Counted from the first letter of the stretch, positions 10,322 to 20,884 are shown. The stretch is DNA of 64,000 bases from Cryomorpha sp963836915 (GCA_963836915.1 CAWILH010000002.1:248001-312000); one strand, 5' to 3'. The notes: a model not told the origin generated them from the letters alone. Numbers and translations: made by a program.

Positions 10322-11839
10322 CGGAAGCTTTAGGAACTACCAGCTGCCTGCGCCAATGGAGCTCACCCGCCGTGGCTTCTAAAAAATAAATACCGGTTGG
10401 GAGGGGTTGCTCTAAGCGCAGCCTGTAATTCTTCCTTGCCACTTCATCGTCCCATTTCGACAGTGTTTTTCCTTCAAGATTAAAAAGTCGAAACGAAGTT
10501 TTCTCGAGATCCAAGCGATGCAACGTTTAGCGCCGAACCTTCAATACTGATGTCCAATGCCCGGTTTCTTTTTTCTCTGATCAAGTCTACATCAATCAAT
10601 GCGGTATGCACAGAAAGCTCCATCTCATTCAATACTGTCCAAACGGGTCTTACCACACCCCTGTGCGCAGCGATATTACTATAGTCCCCGAAAAAAACTT
10701 CAGGGTTTGGAGTGAAGCTTCGTTCGCTGATTTTCGTCTCGGTGTAGTTCTGGCCTCCATCACTTGAATAGGCCAAGTATACATCGGTCGCATTCCCGTC
10801 ATGATTGCGACGGTCGTAATAAACAAAATACAACTCCCCCGTGGTCTGATCAATATCCATCCAAGTAAGAAATTGATGGGAAGCGCCTTGATCTTGATTC
10901 ACCTTGGTGGGCTTGGGACCATGTATGGCCTTGATCATCGCTCTTGATGAGCCAGATATCGGTATTATCCAGCCCATTTCGTTGATCGGCCCAATTAATA
11001 TATATCCTGCGACCGATACGGTCCGCTTGATCTATCGCATTTTGTGATAGGCATCCCGTTGGAGCGGAAGATACCGGGTATGGCCATATTCCAACCACCG
11101 GGCATCGGATCCAGTTTTTGCTCGAAAGCGAGCCAAGTCTCTCCCTGATCGGTTGACTTGTTAAATACCAGACCATTAGGACCTGCCCAAGCTACATATA
11201 CCTGACCTTCGGGACCCACAGCTGGCACTGCACCTTCGGTGGTGTCATCGTCATCGAGGCAATCTCCGCTCACTGAATTTATTTTGATCGGATTGCTCCA
11301 GGTTTCGCCTTGATCGGTAGATTTGGAGAACATAATATTGGACCGGTCATTCGGATCTTTAGATTCGTATTCGTCAAACTGAGTCCACGTCAGATATGTG
11401 TTTTTCGTAATTGGATCTATGTCTACCCAAGGCTTGTCTTGTGCTTTCGAGCCGTTCAAACCGGTATAGGTTCCCTCGCTAAGCTAGCACCATGATCCGT
11501 AGATCGTTGACAAACGATGCGATCGATCCAAGTCCCGAGTTCATAGCGCGATAAATGGAAGTGGTAGTAATACTGAGCCGAATCGATGGCCACTACCGGG
11601 TCTCCCCATACACCATATTTTGACACTTGACTTTGCCTAGACCATGAGATGCCCCCATCTTCACTCCGATATACGCTGGCTATATTGGCCGCAGCCAGAA
11701 GTCTTGATTGATCAACAGGATTGATAGCCACAGAAATTTCGTTTGGGTTGGCTTCATCGGAAATCAGAATATTAGGGTGTTGACCTTGGCATACGCCAAA
11801 AGCTAAACTGAGTGCTATGGAACTGTATATTCTATTCAA
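10311..11839 (-). pseudogene. BNR/sialidase-like T9SS protein broken by four frameshifts
   Basis: Five successive minus-strand frames together spell one protein: signal peptide (LNRIYSSIALSLAFGVCQGQ, TTG start), then repeats with Asp-box-like motifs (SEDGGISW, STDQGETW twice, SDDQGHTW, SSDGGQNY) typical of a BNR/sialidase beta-propeller, then a T9SS-like C-terminal end (SFRLFNLEGKTL...LPTGIYFLEA). The junctions are: a lost base near 11485 (HGASL to SEGTYTGLNG), an extra base near 11010-11020 (GPYR to RIYINWAD), an extra C near 10916 in TGGTCCC (HTWS to KPTKVNQD), and an extra G near 10518 (VASL to DLEKTSF). Each junction rejoins sensible sequence. Neighbouring housekeeping genes are intact, which favours true decay over poor sequence. 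Its start lies just after the terminator of the upstream gene, leaving little room for its own promoter. Substrate unknown. Confidence 0.85.
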
Positions 11840-11862
11840 CGAATCTGTATTAGACCGTGAAG

Positions 11863-11900
11863 ATAAAAAAAGGCCGCCCCGATCGATCGGGGCGGCCTTC
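11863..11900 (-). terminator. Rho-independent terminator of the 1093-residue surface protein gene
   Basis: A perfect 30-bp inverted repeat (arms AAGGCCGCCCCGATC and GATCGGGGCGGCCTT, 11870-11899) is followed on the minus strand by a run of T (the A run at 11865-11871). It lies 23 bases after the stop codon of the gene at 11923-15204. Confidence 0.92.
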
Positions 11901-11922
11901 TGAATTATATGGATTGCATTTA

Positions 11923-14900
11923 TTATCGGGCAATCATCATTTTCTCGATGGTAGTAGTACCGTTAGAAACCATCCTGGTAAGGTAGATACCATTAGGAAG
12001 GCTCGCACCATCAAAATCAACCCGGTAAACCTGTCCGGCTTGCGCGTCTTGATTAAAGATAGTCTGCACAGTACGACCGCTCATATCCATTACTTCGATC
12101 ACGGTCTTACCTGTATTGGCAGTTGAAAATTCAACTACGGCAGGACCTGTGGTGGGATTAGGATAAGCAGTGATGGTTGAAACGGATTGCTCAACATTGA
12201 GCTCGCTCATCATTGGGCGCATTATTTCTAAATCTTCATCGCTGAGCCCACAATTGTGGATCGCTACTACACCATCTACATCAAATGCATCTGGTGTGGC
12301 AGAGTTAGCGCTGTTTACCAACTTTACAAAGTTGATGAAACTGAACGTACCTGCATCGCTGATATCAACGAATCCGTTGGCACGGCATACAGTTTTCGCG
12401 AAGAAGTACTCTATACCGTCTACTGATACATAAACATCTGCTTCTTCGATGTAAGAACTGCAGCTAGCATTACCGTAGGTAGTCTCAACGATTTCGATGT
12501 CATCGCCATCCATGTTGGGAACAGCACCATCGAAAGCAAGTATCAGTACACCTTCTTCGGTTTCAGTAGCAGGGTTATCATACCCTAAGGATACAAATAC
12601 CAACTCATCAATACGCTCGGGAGCGCCAAGGGCTTCATCGGGATTGGTTCTTGCGAAAGCAATATTACCGCCATTTGAAGAAGTACCTTCTTCGTAAAGC
12701 ACTACTTCGGTAGCGTAGCACTCACCAGTTACAATCTGTGGCAATTCATCACATCCATGAATCGCTTCTACACCATCTAGGTCATAGCCATCAGGAGTGT
12801 TATTGGAAGCTGAGCTGGTGATACGGATCAATGTCACATATTCAAGCCCAAGTGGAGTCATGTCTACAGCTCCATCACGGCATACTGTACCAGCGGGTAC
12901 CCAATTGAATCCATCTTGCGATAATTCGATATCAGCAGATTCGTCATCACCGAGGCCGCATACATCGCCAGAGAATGAAGTTTCCCAGATACGGATGTCA
13001 TCGCCTTCACCATCCATGATGGCACCGTTGAATCCGAGTGTGATAGAACCATTTACACCAAGTGATACAAAACCATCGGCAGCATTCGATTTATCAGGTT
13101 GACCTGTTGCCCTAGCGGCTATCGAACGGTTACCTGCAACCATGGTACCGTCCATTTTAGGCCCTTGGCCGAATTCGAGTACTTCTGTACCAACACATTC
13201 GCTAGGTACGATGAGTGGAATTGAACCACAACCATTAAGAGCTGCGATACCGTCTACATCAAACGCATCATCAGAGATGGAAGAAGTAGGAGTGGTGTCA
13301 ATAATTTTTACCGCAGTGATATAAGAAAAACCTTGTCCAGCATCATCAATTTCGAAAGTTGCTACTTCATCTGTGGTCATTGTACCTACCGAGAAGAAGT
13401 CTGTTCCATTTTGTGTAACGAATACTTCAGCGCTTTCTGGGTAGATTGAAAAATTGCTTTCTAAGCCGGCGATAGCGCCATACGTAGTTTCTACTACGAG
13501 TATGTCATCTCCTTCTCCATTGTAAGCTACACCACCATCAAAGCCAATGGTAATGCTACCTTGATATCCTAGTGATACAAAGTTAAGCTCATTGCTTATC
13601 TGTGGGTCGCCAGAAGCTTTTGAAGGATCATTACGGTCTGGGTTGGTGATAGGGCTATTGTTCTTGCGAAGACCAGGAGCGTATTCTAAGATTGCTCCAC
13701 CTACACAGTTAAATTCATTATTGCCACCAAAATCACCACCATCGGCGCAACCAGAAGCCATATCACCATTTTTGGTGGTGAATGACTCACCATCCAAAAA
13801 GATAGGATAAGTAGTTACGAGAGAAGCATCGCTCGCATTTATTTCTGTTAAGAAATTTGCATCGAAGTTAGCAGTGATCAGGGTAGTTTGATTATTGGCT
13901 CGAGCCATACCGTTTACTTTATTGGAAATAGAACCTACGAGTACAGACTCTCCGTCTACCACTTCGTAAAGTTTATTGCCTTGGCGGGTAGCAAGGTAAA
14001 GCTTGCCACCTTGTAATTCTAGGTCGCCGCCGTTTACCGGACCATTTGCAGCAAATGCAACTGCCCCATCTACAAGAGATACGGTATAAATTTTATTATC
14101 GCTATCGTCACCAACATATACCAAACCATCGGCAGGATTATATACAGCGGCGTAAAGGCTATTGATATCGCCATCTATCGCAACATCTGCTCCAAATGTT
14201 GAAGTTCCAAGGTCGTAAGGGCGGATGAAATTTCCATTGGCATTGACCAAGAAAAGAGTTCCGCTAGATGCGTCCATGGCCATGTGGGCTTGGAAAGTAA
14301 CATTCTCCAAGAAGGTGAGTATGGCAGAACCAAACTCAAAGTCTACCTTATAAAGATCGGTTCCTGAGATGCCTGGGCCATGATTCACATAGTAAGTGCT
14401 GAAAGACTCACAGTCTTGCATTTCTGTTTCAAAAGAAGCACAACCAGAAGCAAGATCTCCATTGGCAAGAGTAAAAGGCTCACCACCTAATAAAGCTGGA
14501 AAAGATTCAGTTTCGTTCACTCCACCGTCAAGAGAGTATCGCATGAAGCTCGGGCTCCCTAATGATGAAACAAATACATCTAGACCATCAGAAAAAGTGG
14601 CCATGCCTGTAACAGCAGAAGCCACATTACCCAAAAGGATGTTGGTCATACCGGGTATTACGGTGTAGAGATTACCATTTGGCTTAGACGCTAGGTAAAG
14701 CCCTGTATTGGTAAATGTGATGTCCCCTCCTTCAATGTCAGCATCTTCATCGAAAGATTCAACACCATAAGGATTGGTGGTAAGGTCGATCTCATAAAGA
14801 TTGCCAGCACCGTTACCTATGATCAATTTGGAGTCGGCATTAATGGCCGCCACCGTGATACCACTTAAAGAAACTTCAGGAAGAAGGGTTTCACCAAGCT

Positions 14901-15204
14901 CCCCCGTGGCAGGGTCTACCGAAAAGATAGCTCCGGTATTATCCCTAACTACGTATAATAGTGCTGAGCCTTCGTCGAAAGCGATATGCGCTCCATAAGG
15001 CAAGTCAAGCACTAAGGGGCTAAGATTTGCATTTCCATCTTCAAGCGACACGCTGTAGATGTCAGAATTTCTTGATCCACCATTAAGATTAATGTCGGAG
15101 TAATAATATACAAAGTCATTGCATACTGGCTGAGCGAAAGATGCCACCGCCGCAAAAACAGCTGTCAGCATCATTGCTCCATTTTTAAAGTTTAGTTTTT
15201 TCAT
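11923..15204 (-). CDS. Large secreted surface protein with T9SS type A sorting domain
   Basis: A 1093-residue extracellular protein. The signal peptide is MKKLNFKNGAMMLTAVFAAV through FAQ. Two homologous regions of about 240 residues each follow (about 25-265 and 266-505). Both have propeller-like strands (LYVVRDNTGAIFSVDPATGE; LVYVGDDSDNKIYTVSLVDG) and end in the same ANGDLASGCA / KNGDMASGCA signature. Then come three repeats of about 150-160 residues, each starting with EVLEYAPG, EVLEFGQG or EVVLYEEG and containing FVSLGY/GVNGSI, a GDDI(x)VxET strand and DAFDVDG(x)xAxHxCG. The end (AYPNPTTGPAVVEF...LPNGIYLTRMVSNGTTTIEKMMI) is a clear T9SS type A sorting domain, so export through T9SS and attachment to the cell surface is expected. 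No enzyme motif seen; substrate binding or adhesion is a guess. Confidence 0.88.
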   Translation of the reverse strand: MKKLNFKNGAMMLTAVFAAVASFAQPVCNDFVYYYSDINLNGGSRNSDIYSVSLEDGNANLSPLVLDLPYGAHIAFDEGSALLYVVRDNTGAIFSVDPATGELGETLLPEVSLSGITVAAINADSKLIIGNGAGNLYEIDLTTNPYGVESFDEDADIEGGDITFTNTGLYLASKPNGNLYTVIPGMTNILLGNVASAVTGMATFSDGLDVFVSSLGSPSFMRYSLDGGVNETESFPALLGGEPFTLANGDLASGCASFETEMQDCESFSTYYVNHGPGISGTDLYKVDFEFGSAILTFLENVTFQAHMAMDASSGTLFLVNANGNFIRPYDLGTSTFGADVAIDGDINSLYAAVYNPADGLVYVGDDSDNKIYTVSLVDGAVAFAANGPVNGGDLELQGGKLYLATRQGNKLYEVVDGESVLVGSISNKVNGMARANNQTTLITANFDANFLTEINASDASLVTTYPIFLDGESFTTKNGDMASGCADGGDFGGNNEFNCVGGAILEYAPGLRKNNSPITNPDRNDPSKASGDPQISNELNFVSLGYQGSITIGFDGGVAYNGEGDDILVVETTYGAIAGLESNFSIYPESAEVFVTQNGTDFFSVGTMTTDEVATFEIDDAGQGFSYITAVKIIDTTPTSSISDDAFDVDGIAALNGCGSIPLIVPSECVGTEVLEFGQGPKMDGTMVAGNRSIAARATGQPDKSNAADGFVSLGVNGSITLGFNGAIMDGEGDDIRIWETSFSGDVCGLGDDESADIELSQDGFNWVPAGTVCRDGAVDMTPLGLEYVTLIRITSSASNNTPDGYDLDGVEAIHGCDELPQIVTGECYATEVVLYEEGTSSNGGNIAFARTNPDEALGAPERIDELVFVSLGYDNPATETEEGVLILAFDGAVPNMDGDDIEIVETTYGNASCSSYIEEADVYVSVDGIEYFFAKTVCRANGFVDISDAGTFSFINFVKLVNSANSATPDAFDVDGVVAIHNCGLSDEDLEIMRPMMSELNVEQSVSTITAYPNPTTGPAVVEFSTANTGKTVIEVMDMSGRTVQTIFNQDAQAGQVYRVDFDGASLPNGIYLTRMVSNGTTTIEKMMIAR

Positions 15205-15235
15205 AGCACTATTGTTAGTTGTTTAAATTACTAGG

Positions 15236-15266
15236 CAAAAATACAAACTTGTTGAATCTAAGTCAA
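15236..15266 (-). promoter_or_regulatory. Bacteroidota promoter for the 1093-residue surface protein
   Basis: Read on the minus strand: TTGAC (-33, TTG at 15266-15264), 20 bases, TATTTTTG (-7, 15243-15236). This fits TTG-N19-21-TAnnTTTG. The -7 box ends 31 bases before the ATG at 15204. Confidence 0.75.
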
Positions 15267-15532
15267 GTTTTATCGCAATAATTTTAATATTGGTCGAATT
15301 TCTATAGGGCAGGTGATATCCACTATATATGAGTTTAAATCTTAATTAGTTGATATTCAATGATTACGGATGAGTATTTTTCTCAACACAGGCTATTAAT
15401 CGAAGCATAGCGATCATTCAAAGTATAAGAATAGGGGTCTGTCCGAGCCCAGTTTCATCTAATAATGACCAATAATTGATGGTTTTGACAGTAAGTAATC
15501 GCTAGTTGGGTGACATTGGTCGCTCCATTGTA

Positions 15533-15540
15533 TAGCTTTG
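15533..15540 (+). promoter_or_regulatory. Promoter -7 box TAGCTTTG for the M1 aminopeptidase gene
   Basis: TAGCTTTG matches TAnnTTTG and ends 5 bases before the GTG at 15546 that opens the signal peptide, again leaving almost no 5' leader. The -33 element is poor. Confidence 0.5.
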
Positions 15541-15545
15541 TTGAC

Positions 15546-17520
15546 GTGAATATTTTCAGATCGATATGTTTTTCGGGGGTGTACTGCTGCGTTGGAGTTT
15601 TGGCATTTTCGACCAAAAGCTTTGCGCAAGATGTAGAAGCGTACAGCACCACTTTTTCGATAGCCGAGGCAGAATCGCGGCGGGCGGTACTGGCCCATCC
15701 GAAGACTGGAGCATTGATATCCGGGGCAAATTACGATAGCAAATCTGCAGTTTGCCATTGGACGATAGATCCTTGGCAGCGGCATATCGTGGGCAAGGTG
15801 GTGCATACTTTAGCACTTTTGGCGCCAGCCGATACGATCTACTTCGATCTGAATGAAGCCCTGCAAGTAAGTTTGGTAATGAGCGAAGGTGAAGAGTTGG
15901 CATCCTTCTTCGCGAGTCCTTTATTACTGGGAGTGGTCTTGGGTAGTTCGGCTTCCGCCAATGAATTGGCTATCGAGATTCATTACGAGGGCGAGCCAGA
16001 GCAATCGAGTATTTTATCATTTAATCAAAGCTTTCACAGCGGTTTCCCTGAAATATATACCCTTTCTGAACCTTATGGCGCGCGCGATTGGTGGCCGTGC
16101 AAGCAAGGTCTCGATGATAAGCTGGACAGTATAGAGATCAATATCACAGTGCCACTGGGAAATAAAGCCGGGAGCAATGGAGTATTGAAAGCCACTTTGC
16201 TGAATGCCGATAGCACTGTCACGTACACGTGGAGACATCGACACCCCATTCCTGCGTATCTCGTATCACTCGCGGTGACCAATTATATGGAGTTGAACGA
16301 TTACGTTGCTATTGGTGCCGATTCGATCTATATTCTCAATTATATTTACCCAGAGTATTTGGATTTTGCCTTACCGAGGCTAGAAGAACTGCCCTCGATG
16401 CTCGCTCTTTTTTCCGATCGCTTTGTGGCCATACCCATTTGCAGATGAGAAGTACGGCCATGCACAGAGCTCTATACCTGGGGGTATGGAACACAGCACC
16501 ATGAGTACCATGGCCAATCTCAACTTCAACCTTATGGCGCATGAGCTTGCCCACCAGTGGTTTGGTAATAAGGTGACCTGTGGTAGCTGGGAAGATATAT
16601 GGCTGAATGAAGGCTTTGCCACTTATCTGAACTTGCTGGCAGTAGAATTTTTAAAGACAGAAGCTGAGTATATGCAGATGCTCACCGGATTTCAAAACAG
16701 TGTCATGACCGAGCGCGGTGGCTCGGTATTCGTGAATGATACCACAAGCCGTGAACGGATCTTTGATGGAAGGCTGTCCTATAATAAAGGTGCATGTGTG
16801 CTGCACATGTTGCGGTGGATGGTCGGAGATGATCAATTCTTTGTAGCGTGCCGAAATTATATGAATGATCCAGCGCTTTCCTTTTCGTTTGCGCGTACCA
16901 ATGATCTTAGGGGCCACTTTGAGACGGTATCCGGATTAGATCTCCGTTCATTCTTCGATAGCTGGATTTATGGTCAGGGACATCCGATATATGAACTGCG
17001 TTGGTCAATTGTAGAAGGGGGTGTGGTTATCAATCTGGATCAAAACCCTTCCCACCCTTCGGTAGATTTTTATGAAATGCCCGTAGCCGTGCGTCTCATT
17101 GGTGATATGGAGTCGCGCGACTTCCGCTTAGATCATAATACCAGAAATCAGGATTTTTATCTCCCTGTCGATTTCACCGTTCGGCAGGTCCAGTTTGATC
17201 CCGAACATTATATCTTGGCGAAAAACAGTATTTCTTTTGATCCATCATCTGATTTTGATATTAATGCCATTCGTGTCATTCCAAATCCGGTCGCACAAGG
17301 AAGTTCAATACGGGTATCTATTCTGAACCCTGTATTCAATGCTACGGAAATCACCATTATTGATGCATCGGGCAAGGCGGTAAAGCAAGAGCGCTCTGCG
17401 AGTGGCTTCCGGTCCGAATTCGTGATTGACATTGATGGGCTGGCACCGGGCATCTATCATCTTCGCTTACGCAATAAGAAATCATTCCTTTCCGAGCAAT
17501 TTATAGTAGCTGGACGGTAG
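15546..17520 (+). pseudogene. Secreted M1-family metallopeptidase with T9SS tail, one frameshift
   Basis: Two overlapping plus-strand frames form one aminopeptidase N-like protein of about 657 residues. The first frame carries the signal peptide (VNIFRSICFSGVYCC...SFAQ, GTG start), the M1 N-terminal beta domain and LSEPYGARDWWPC. The second frame carries the substrate motif GGMEH (GAMEN equivalent), the zinc site HELAHQWF...WLNEGFATY (HExxH-x18-E) and a T9SS sorting domain (VIPNPVAQGSS...LAPGIYHLRLRNKKSFLSEQF). The break is at about 16426: CTTTGTGGCC should read CTTTGGGCC-like, giving DRF-GPYPFADEKYGH, so one extra base (probably the T at 16426) shifts the frame. As read, translation stops at 16446-16448 before the catalytic site. 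Either a recent pseudogene or a sequence error. The intact family degrades peptides outside the cell. Confidence 0.85.
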
Positions 17521-17648
17521 GCCTTCTGGCAAAAGCGCGTAAAGTAAATAGCTAATTTATAACAGCATTTCTGGAGTGATGGCAGTTCATCTAAGGAAGC
17601 CTAGCCAGTTTTTTTGTCAGACCTTATCATTCCCTTATATTGCCCGGC

Positions 17649-19085
17649 ATGCATTGGATAGATATTTCGATCTTTTTTGTTTACATGGTGGCCATGCTTG
17701 GGGTGGGCTATTTCTTTTTACGGTCTAATTCGAGTAAAGAAGACTACTATCTGGCCGGGCGTGATATGGGGCCGTGGCATATCGGTATGTCGGTAGTGGC
17801 CACCGATGTGGGCGGTGGGTTCTCCATCGGTCTGGGCGGTCTGGGTTTTACGATCGGTATAAGTGGTTCTTGGATGCTCTTTACGGGCTTGATTGGGGCT
17901 TGGCTCGCTGCTGTTTTTCTGATTCCCAAGGTATTTGAATTGGGCAAGAAGGTAGATCTCTTCACATTTCCGCAAGTATTCGACAGTATCTATGGCAAAA
18001 ATGTAGCCCTGATAGCTGCGGCGATTTCGGCCATCGGTTATCTTGGGTTTACATCTTCCCAAATGCTCGCAGGGGCTAAACTGGCCTCGGCTACCTTTCC
18101 TTCCATCTCACTCGATATGGCGCTGCTGGTCATGGGGGTGATCGCCGTGGTATACACCGTGATGGGCGGACTCAAGGCCGTCATTTACACCGATACCATT
18201 CAGTGGATTATCCTGCTCACAGGGCTTATTTTTATAGGCTTGCCGCTAGGCTATTACGCTATAGGTGGTATAGAAGGTATTCGCGCGTCGGCAGCGCCCG
18301 AGCTACTATCCCTGGGCAATATCAGCTGGCAAGATATTGTAAACTGGGGGGTTACGATCATTCCTATCTGGTTTATTGGGATGACGCTTTATCAGCGGAT
18401 TTATGCATCACGGGATGTGAAGCAGGCCAAGAAAGCTTGGTATATTGCAGGTGCTTTTGAGTGGCCGGTCATGGCATTCTTAGGGGTGCTGCTCGGCCTG
18501 TTTGGTCGCATAGCTGCAGATCAGGGGCTCTTCGCAGAGTACGGGTTTGCTTCTGCGGCAGGGCTTGATCCTGAAACGGGATTGCCCATGCTCTTACGTA
18601 CTATTTTGCCAATTGGCCTGATGGGGCTCATGATGTCGGCTTATTTCAGTGCTATCCTTTCTACCGCCGATAGTTGTCTGATGGCCTGCTCGGGCAATGT
18701 GGTGAGCGACCTGCTCTATAAGATTCCATCCTTTCGAAAGATGGATGAAATAAAGCTAAGTCAAGTGGCGACCCTAGTCATTGGTGCGGTAGCGCTCGGT
18801 ATCGCCCTTTTTATGGAAAATGTGCTAGACCTTATGCTACACTCTTATGCCTTCATGGTAAGCGGCCTGTTCGTGCCTGTACTATTTGGGCTTTTTACCA
18901 AAGCACCGTCCAAAGTGGCCGCCATGATAAGTATGGTTGCTGGGGGTGGGCTTACGCTTACCCTTACCGCACTGGACGGTGAGTTGCCCTTTGGTCTGGA
19001 ACCCATTATCTTTGGGCTCATGGCGTCTCTAGCGGCCATGCTTATCAGTCAGAAATTTATGAATCAAAAAATGGTACACCCTTAA
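17649..19085 (+). CDS. Sodium:solute symporter (SSS family)
   Basis: An inner-membrane transporter of 478 residues that would use the Na+ gradient to import a solute. The protein is almost all hydrophobic helices (about 13 expected for the family), starting with ISIFFVYMVAMLGVGYFF. It has family landmarks: YYLAGRDMGPW just after TM1, SVVATDVGGGFSIGLGG, GYLGFTSSQMLAGAKLA, VVYTVMGGLKAVIYTD and SAYFSAILSTADSCLMA (sodium-site Ser/Thr region). The ATG at 17649 is preferred over an in-frame TTG at 17640, which falls in a TATATTG promoter-like box. The substrate cannot be told from sequence; proline, pantothenate and sugar carriers share the fold. The stop codon shares the palindrome TTAA with the stop of the convergent gene. 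Confidence 0.9.
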   Translation: MHWIDISIFFVYMVAMLGVGYFFLRSNSSKEDYYLAGRDMGPWHIGMSVVATDVGGGFSIGLGGLGFTIGISGSWMLFTGLIGAWLAAVFLIPKVFELGKKVDLFTFPQVFDSIYGKNVALIAAAISAIGYLGFTSSQMLAGAKLASATFPSISLDMALLVMGVIAVVYTVMGGLKAVIYTDTIQWIILLTGLIFIGLPLGYYAIGGIEGIRASAAPELLSLGNISWQDIVNWGVTIIPIWFIGMTLYQRIYASRDVKQAKKAWYIAGAFEWPVMAFLGVLLGLFGRIAADQGLFAEYGFASAAGLDPETGLPMLLRTILPIGLMGLMMSAYFSAILSTADSCLMACSGNVVSDLLYKIPSFRKMDEIKLSQVATLVIGAVALGIALFMENVLDLMLHSYAFMVSGLFVPVLFGLFTKAPSKVAAMISMVAGGGLTLTLTALDGELPFGLEPIIFGLMASLAAMLISQKFMNQKMVHP

Positions 19086-20686
19086 TTTTTGGGTTTTACC
19101 CTTTCCTGCTCTTCGAAATTTACCTTACCCGGATCTATTTTAGCAATCGATTGTATCAAGCCTTCTATGATGGCATCTATCCATTGCGATGCAAAGCCCT
19201 TGTAGTCATTTCGTTCTTTGTTGATTTCTCCCCTTCTGAAGTTTTTCCCTTCCGGATTATATCTCCAGAACACCAACTTCTCCAGCACATCTGCCAAAAG
19301 GTCTTTGAACCACGCCTTCTCACCAGTTTTTTTCTTAACTGCAAGCAGGTCTAGATTTTCGTAGTATAAATCCATATAACCTTGAGAAGCATATTTATTT
19401 CCACTCAGCTGAAATTGCAAGCTGTCTATTTTACCGCTCTCTACCCTAATTCCGGCCATCTTCTGCATAAAATCGCTCATAAAGTAAAGCTCCGAAGCGC
19501 CCATACTTGCCTTTAAGGTAAAAGGATCGTTTTCGCCATACTCATACTGCACAAATGCCGTAACAGGGGTCTTATCCATGAAATCGCCCGTGGCTCGAAA
19601 TGTGAATGTAGGCTCTGCTTTATTCACGTTTTGTATTCCAGCTACCATTCCGTTCAAATGGGTGAATTCAAATAATGCTGGAGCGCTGTTCGATCCAAAG
19701 ATACCTTCGAAGAAGAAACGGCTATTGCTGATCATAACAGAATCTATTTTCAAGGATTTCGGTATGGATGCGATTGGCTCTTGTGGTAATTTTGTGACGC
19801 GCACCGGCCACGGGTAGCGTGCATCTTTATGGATTTTAAAATCGACCGAGTCCAGTGAGATCTTTGATATTATGAGTAGGCTATCTGTGACATTTTCCGG
19901 TCTGGCTAGGGTTAGTTTGCCTACCGATACATCGAGTCGGGCTTTGCGCCAGCCGTAAAATTCTGGAAACTCCATTTTATCGAGCGTTTGGAAATAGTGA
20001 ATCCCACCGCATTGTATTTCTGATTCATTCCTTTCCAATAGTATTCTCTCTATCTCTATGGACTGCACCGAATCAGGGAATAAATAATCAACGCCGGCTA
20101 TATATAATTCAGATTTATCCCAAAGCGTCTTAACATTTACAAGCTCATTTTGATAAGCTATTTTATTAATGGCAAAATTAAAGGCGCATGTTAACTTCTC
20201 AGCCCCATCAGGATCGTATTTGAACTTGCCATCTTTACTTGATATTCTACCCACTTTAAAACCCCGCTTCTTTTTGTCTGGTTTTACTTTCCCTTCTTCC
20301 CTGTTTTTGCTTTCGCCAAATTGAAAATTCCGCACGCCAATAGATGGTTCTAGAAGGGAGATGGAATCAACTGCAAAGTCATTCTGTACTAAAAATGTCA
20401 ATGGTCTGAAACCGTAAAATTCTAGACGTTTAACGGTGATGAAAATATCGTTCAGACTATCACCCTTCTTTATGAAAATCAGGCTGTCTATCTTTAGGGA
20501 GTTACCCAGAAGTTCCAATTTTAAACCGCTGTAGGCTATGTTGTAATTTTCCCCGAGCTGCATCTCCAGCTCATTTTGCAGGTAGTCGTCCAGTTTGCGA
20601 TCTAGCGCGTATCGGCTTACCGCCAATGTAATAAGGATGGCAAGCAATGATATGCCGATGATGATAAATAGTTTCTTTTTACGCAT
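19082..20686 (-). CDS. AsmA-like single-pass envelope protein
   Basis: A 534-residue protein with one N-terminal membrane segment (KKLFIIIGISLLAILITLAV) followed by a long periplasmic, beta-rich region. Motifs such as YSGLKLELLGNSLKIDSLIFIK, repeated KIDSV/SLDSVD and a late block GKIDSLQFQLSGNKYASQGYMDLYYENLDL resemble AsmA/DUF748-type proteins that bridge the envelope and are linked to lipid transport. The start at 20686 (MRKKKLF) is chosen because it begins the membrane anchor; the longer frame from 20776 adds 30 residues without sense and would cover the promoter-like TACATTTC just upstream. It is convergent with the symporter (4-base overlap) and divergent from the desaturase. Assignment to the AsmA group is by pattern, not certain. 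Confidence 0.72.
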   Translation of the reverse strand: MRKKKLFIIIGISLLAILITLAVSRYALDRKLDDYLQNELEMQLGENYNIAYSGLKLELLGNSLKIDSLIFIKKGDSLNDIFITVKRLEFYGFRPLTFLVQNDFAVDSISLLEPSIGVRNFQFGESKNREEGKVKPDKKKRGFKVGRISSKDGKFKYDPDGAEKLTCAFNFAINKIAYQNELVNVKTLWDKSELYIAGVDYLFPDSVQSIEIERILLERNESEIQCGGIHYFQTLDKMEFPEFYGWRKARLDVSVGKLTLARPENVTDSLLIISKISLDSVDFKIHKDARYPWPVRVTKLPQEPIASIPKSLKIDSVMISNSRFFFEGIFGSNSAPALFEFTHLNGMVAGIQNVNKAEPTFTFRATGDFMDKTPVTAFVQYEYGENDPFTLKASMGASELYFMSDFMQKMAGIRVESGKIDSLQFQLSGNKYASQGYMDLYYENLDLLAVKKKTGEKAWFKDLLADVLEKLVFWRYNPEGKNFRRGEINKERNDYKGFASQWIDAIIEGLIQSIAKIDPGKVNFEEQERVKPKN

Positions 20687-20793
20687 AGCGAAATGTAGGT
20701 AAAAACAAGTCTGTTGCGCGAGCGTTATCCAGAAATACTTTAGAAGTTTATCAAAGTTTTGGTCTTTATAAACCATTCACCCAATTCTTAGGT

Positions 20794-20801
20794 TATCTTT
20801 G
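20794..20801 (+). promoter_or_regulatory. Promoter -7 box TATCTTTG upstream of the desaturase
   Basis: TATCTTTG fits TAnnTTTG and would give a 5' leader of about 75 bases before the ATG at 20885. No matching -33 TTG at standard spacing, so this is moderate support only. Confidence 0.4.
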
Positions 20802-20884
20802 TGAATAAGCTTCGAGCGTAAATGCTGATCATTGGAGTGAAAATCTGATTTTCGCAGCTTAAATGCCCCACTTAAATTTATAGA

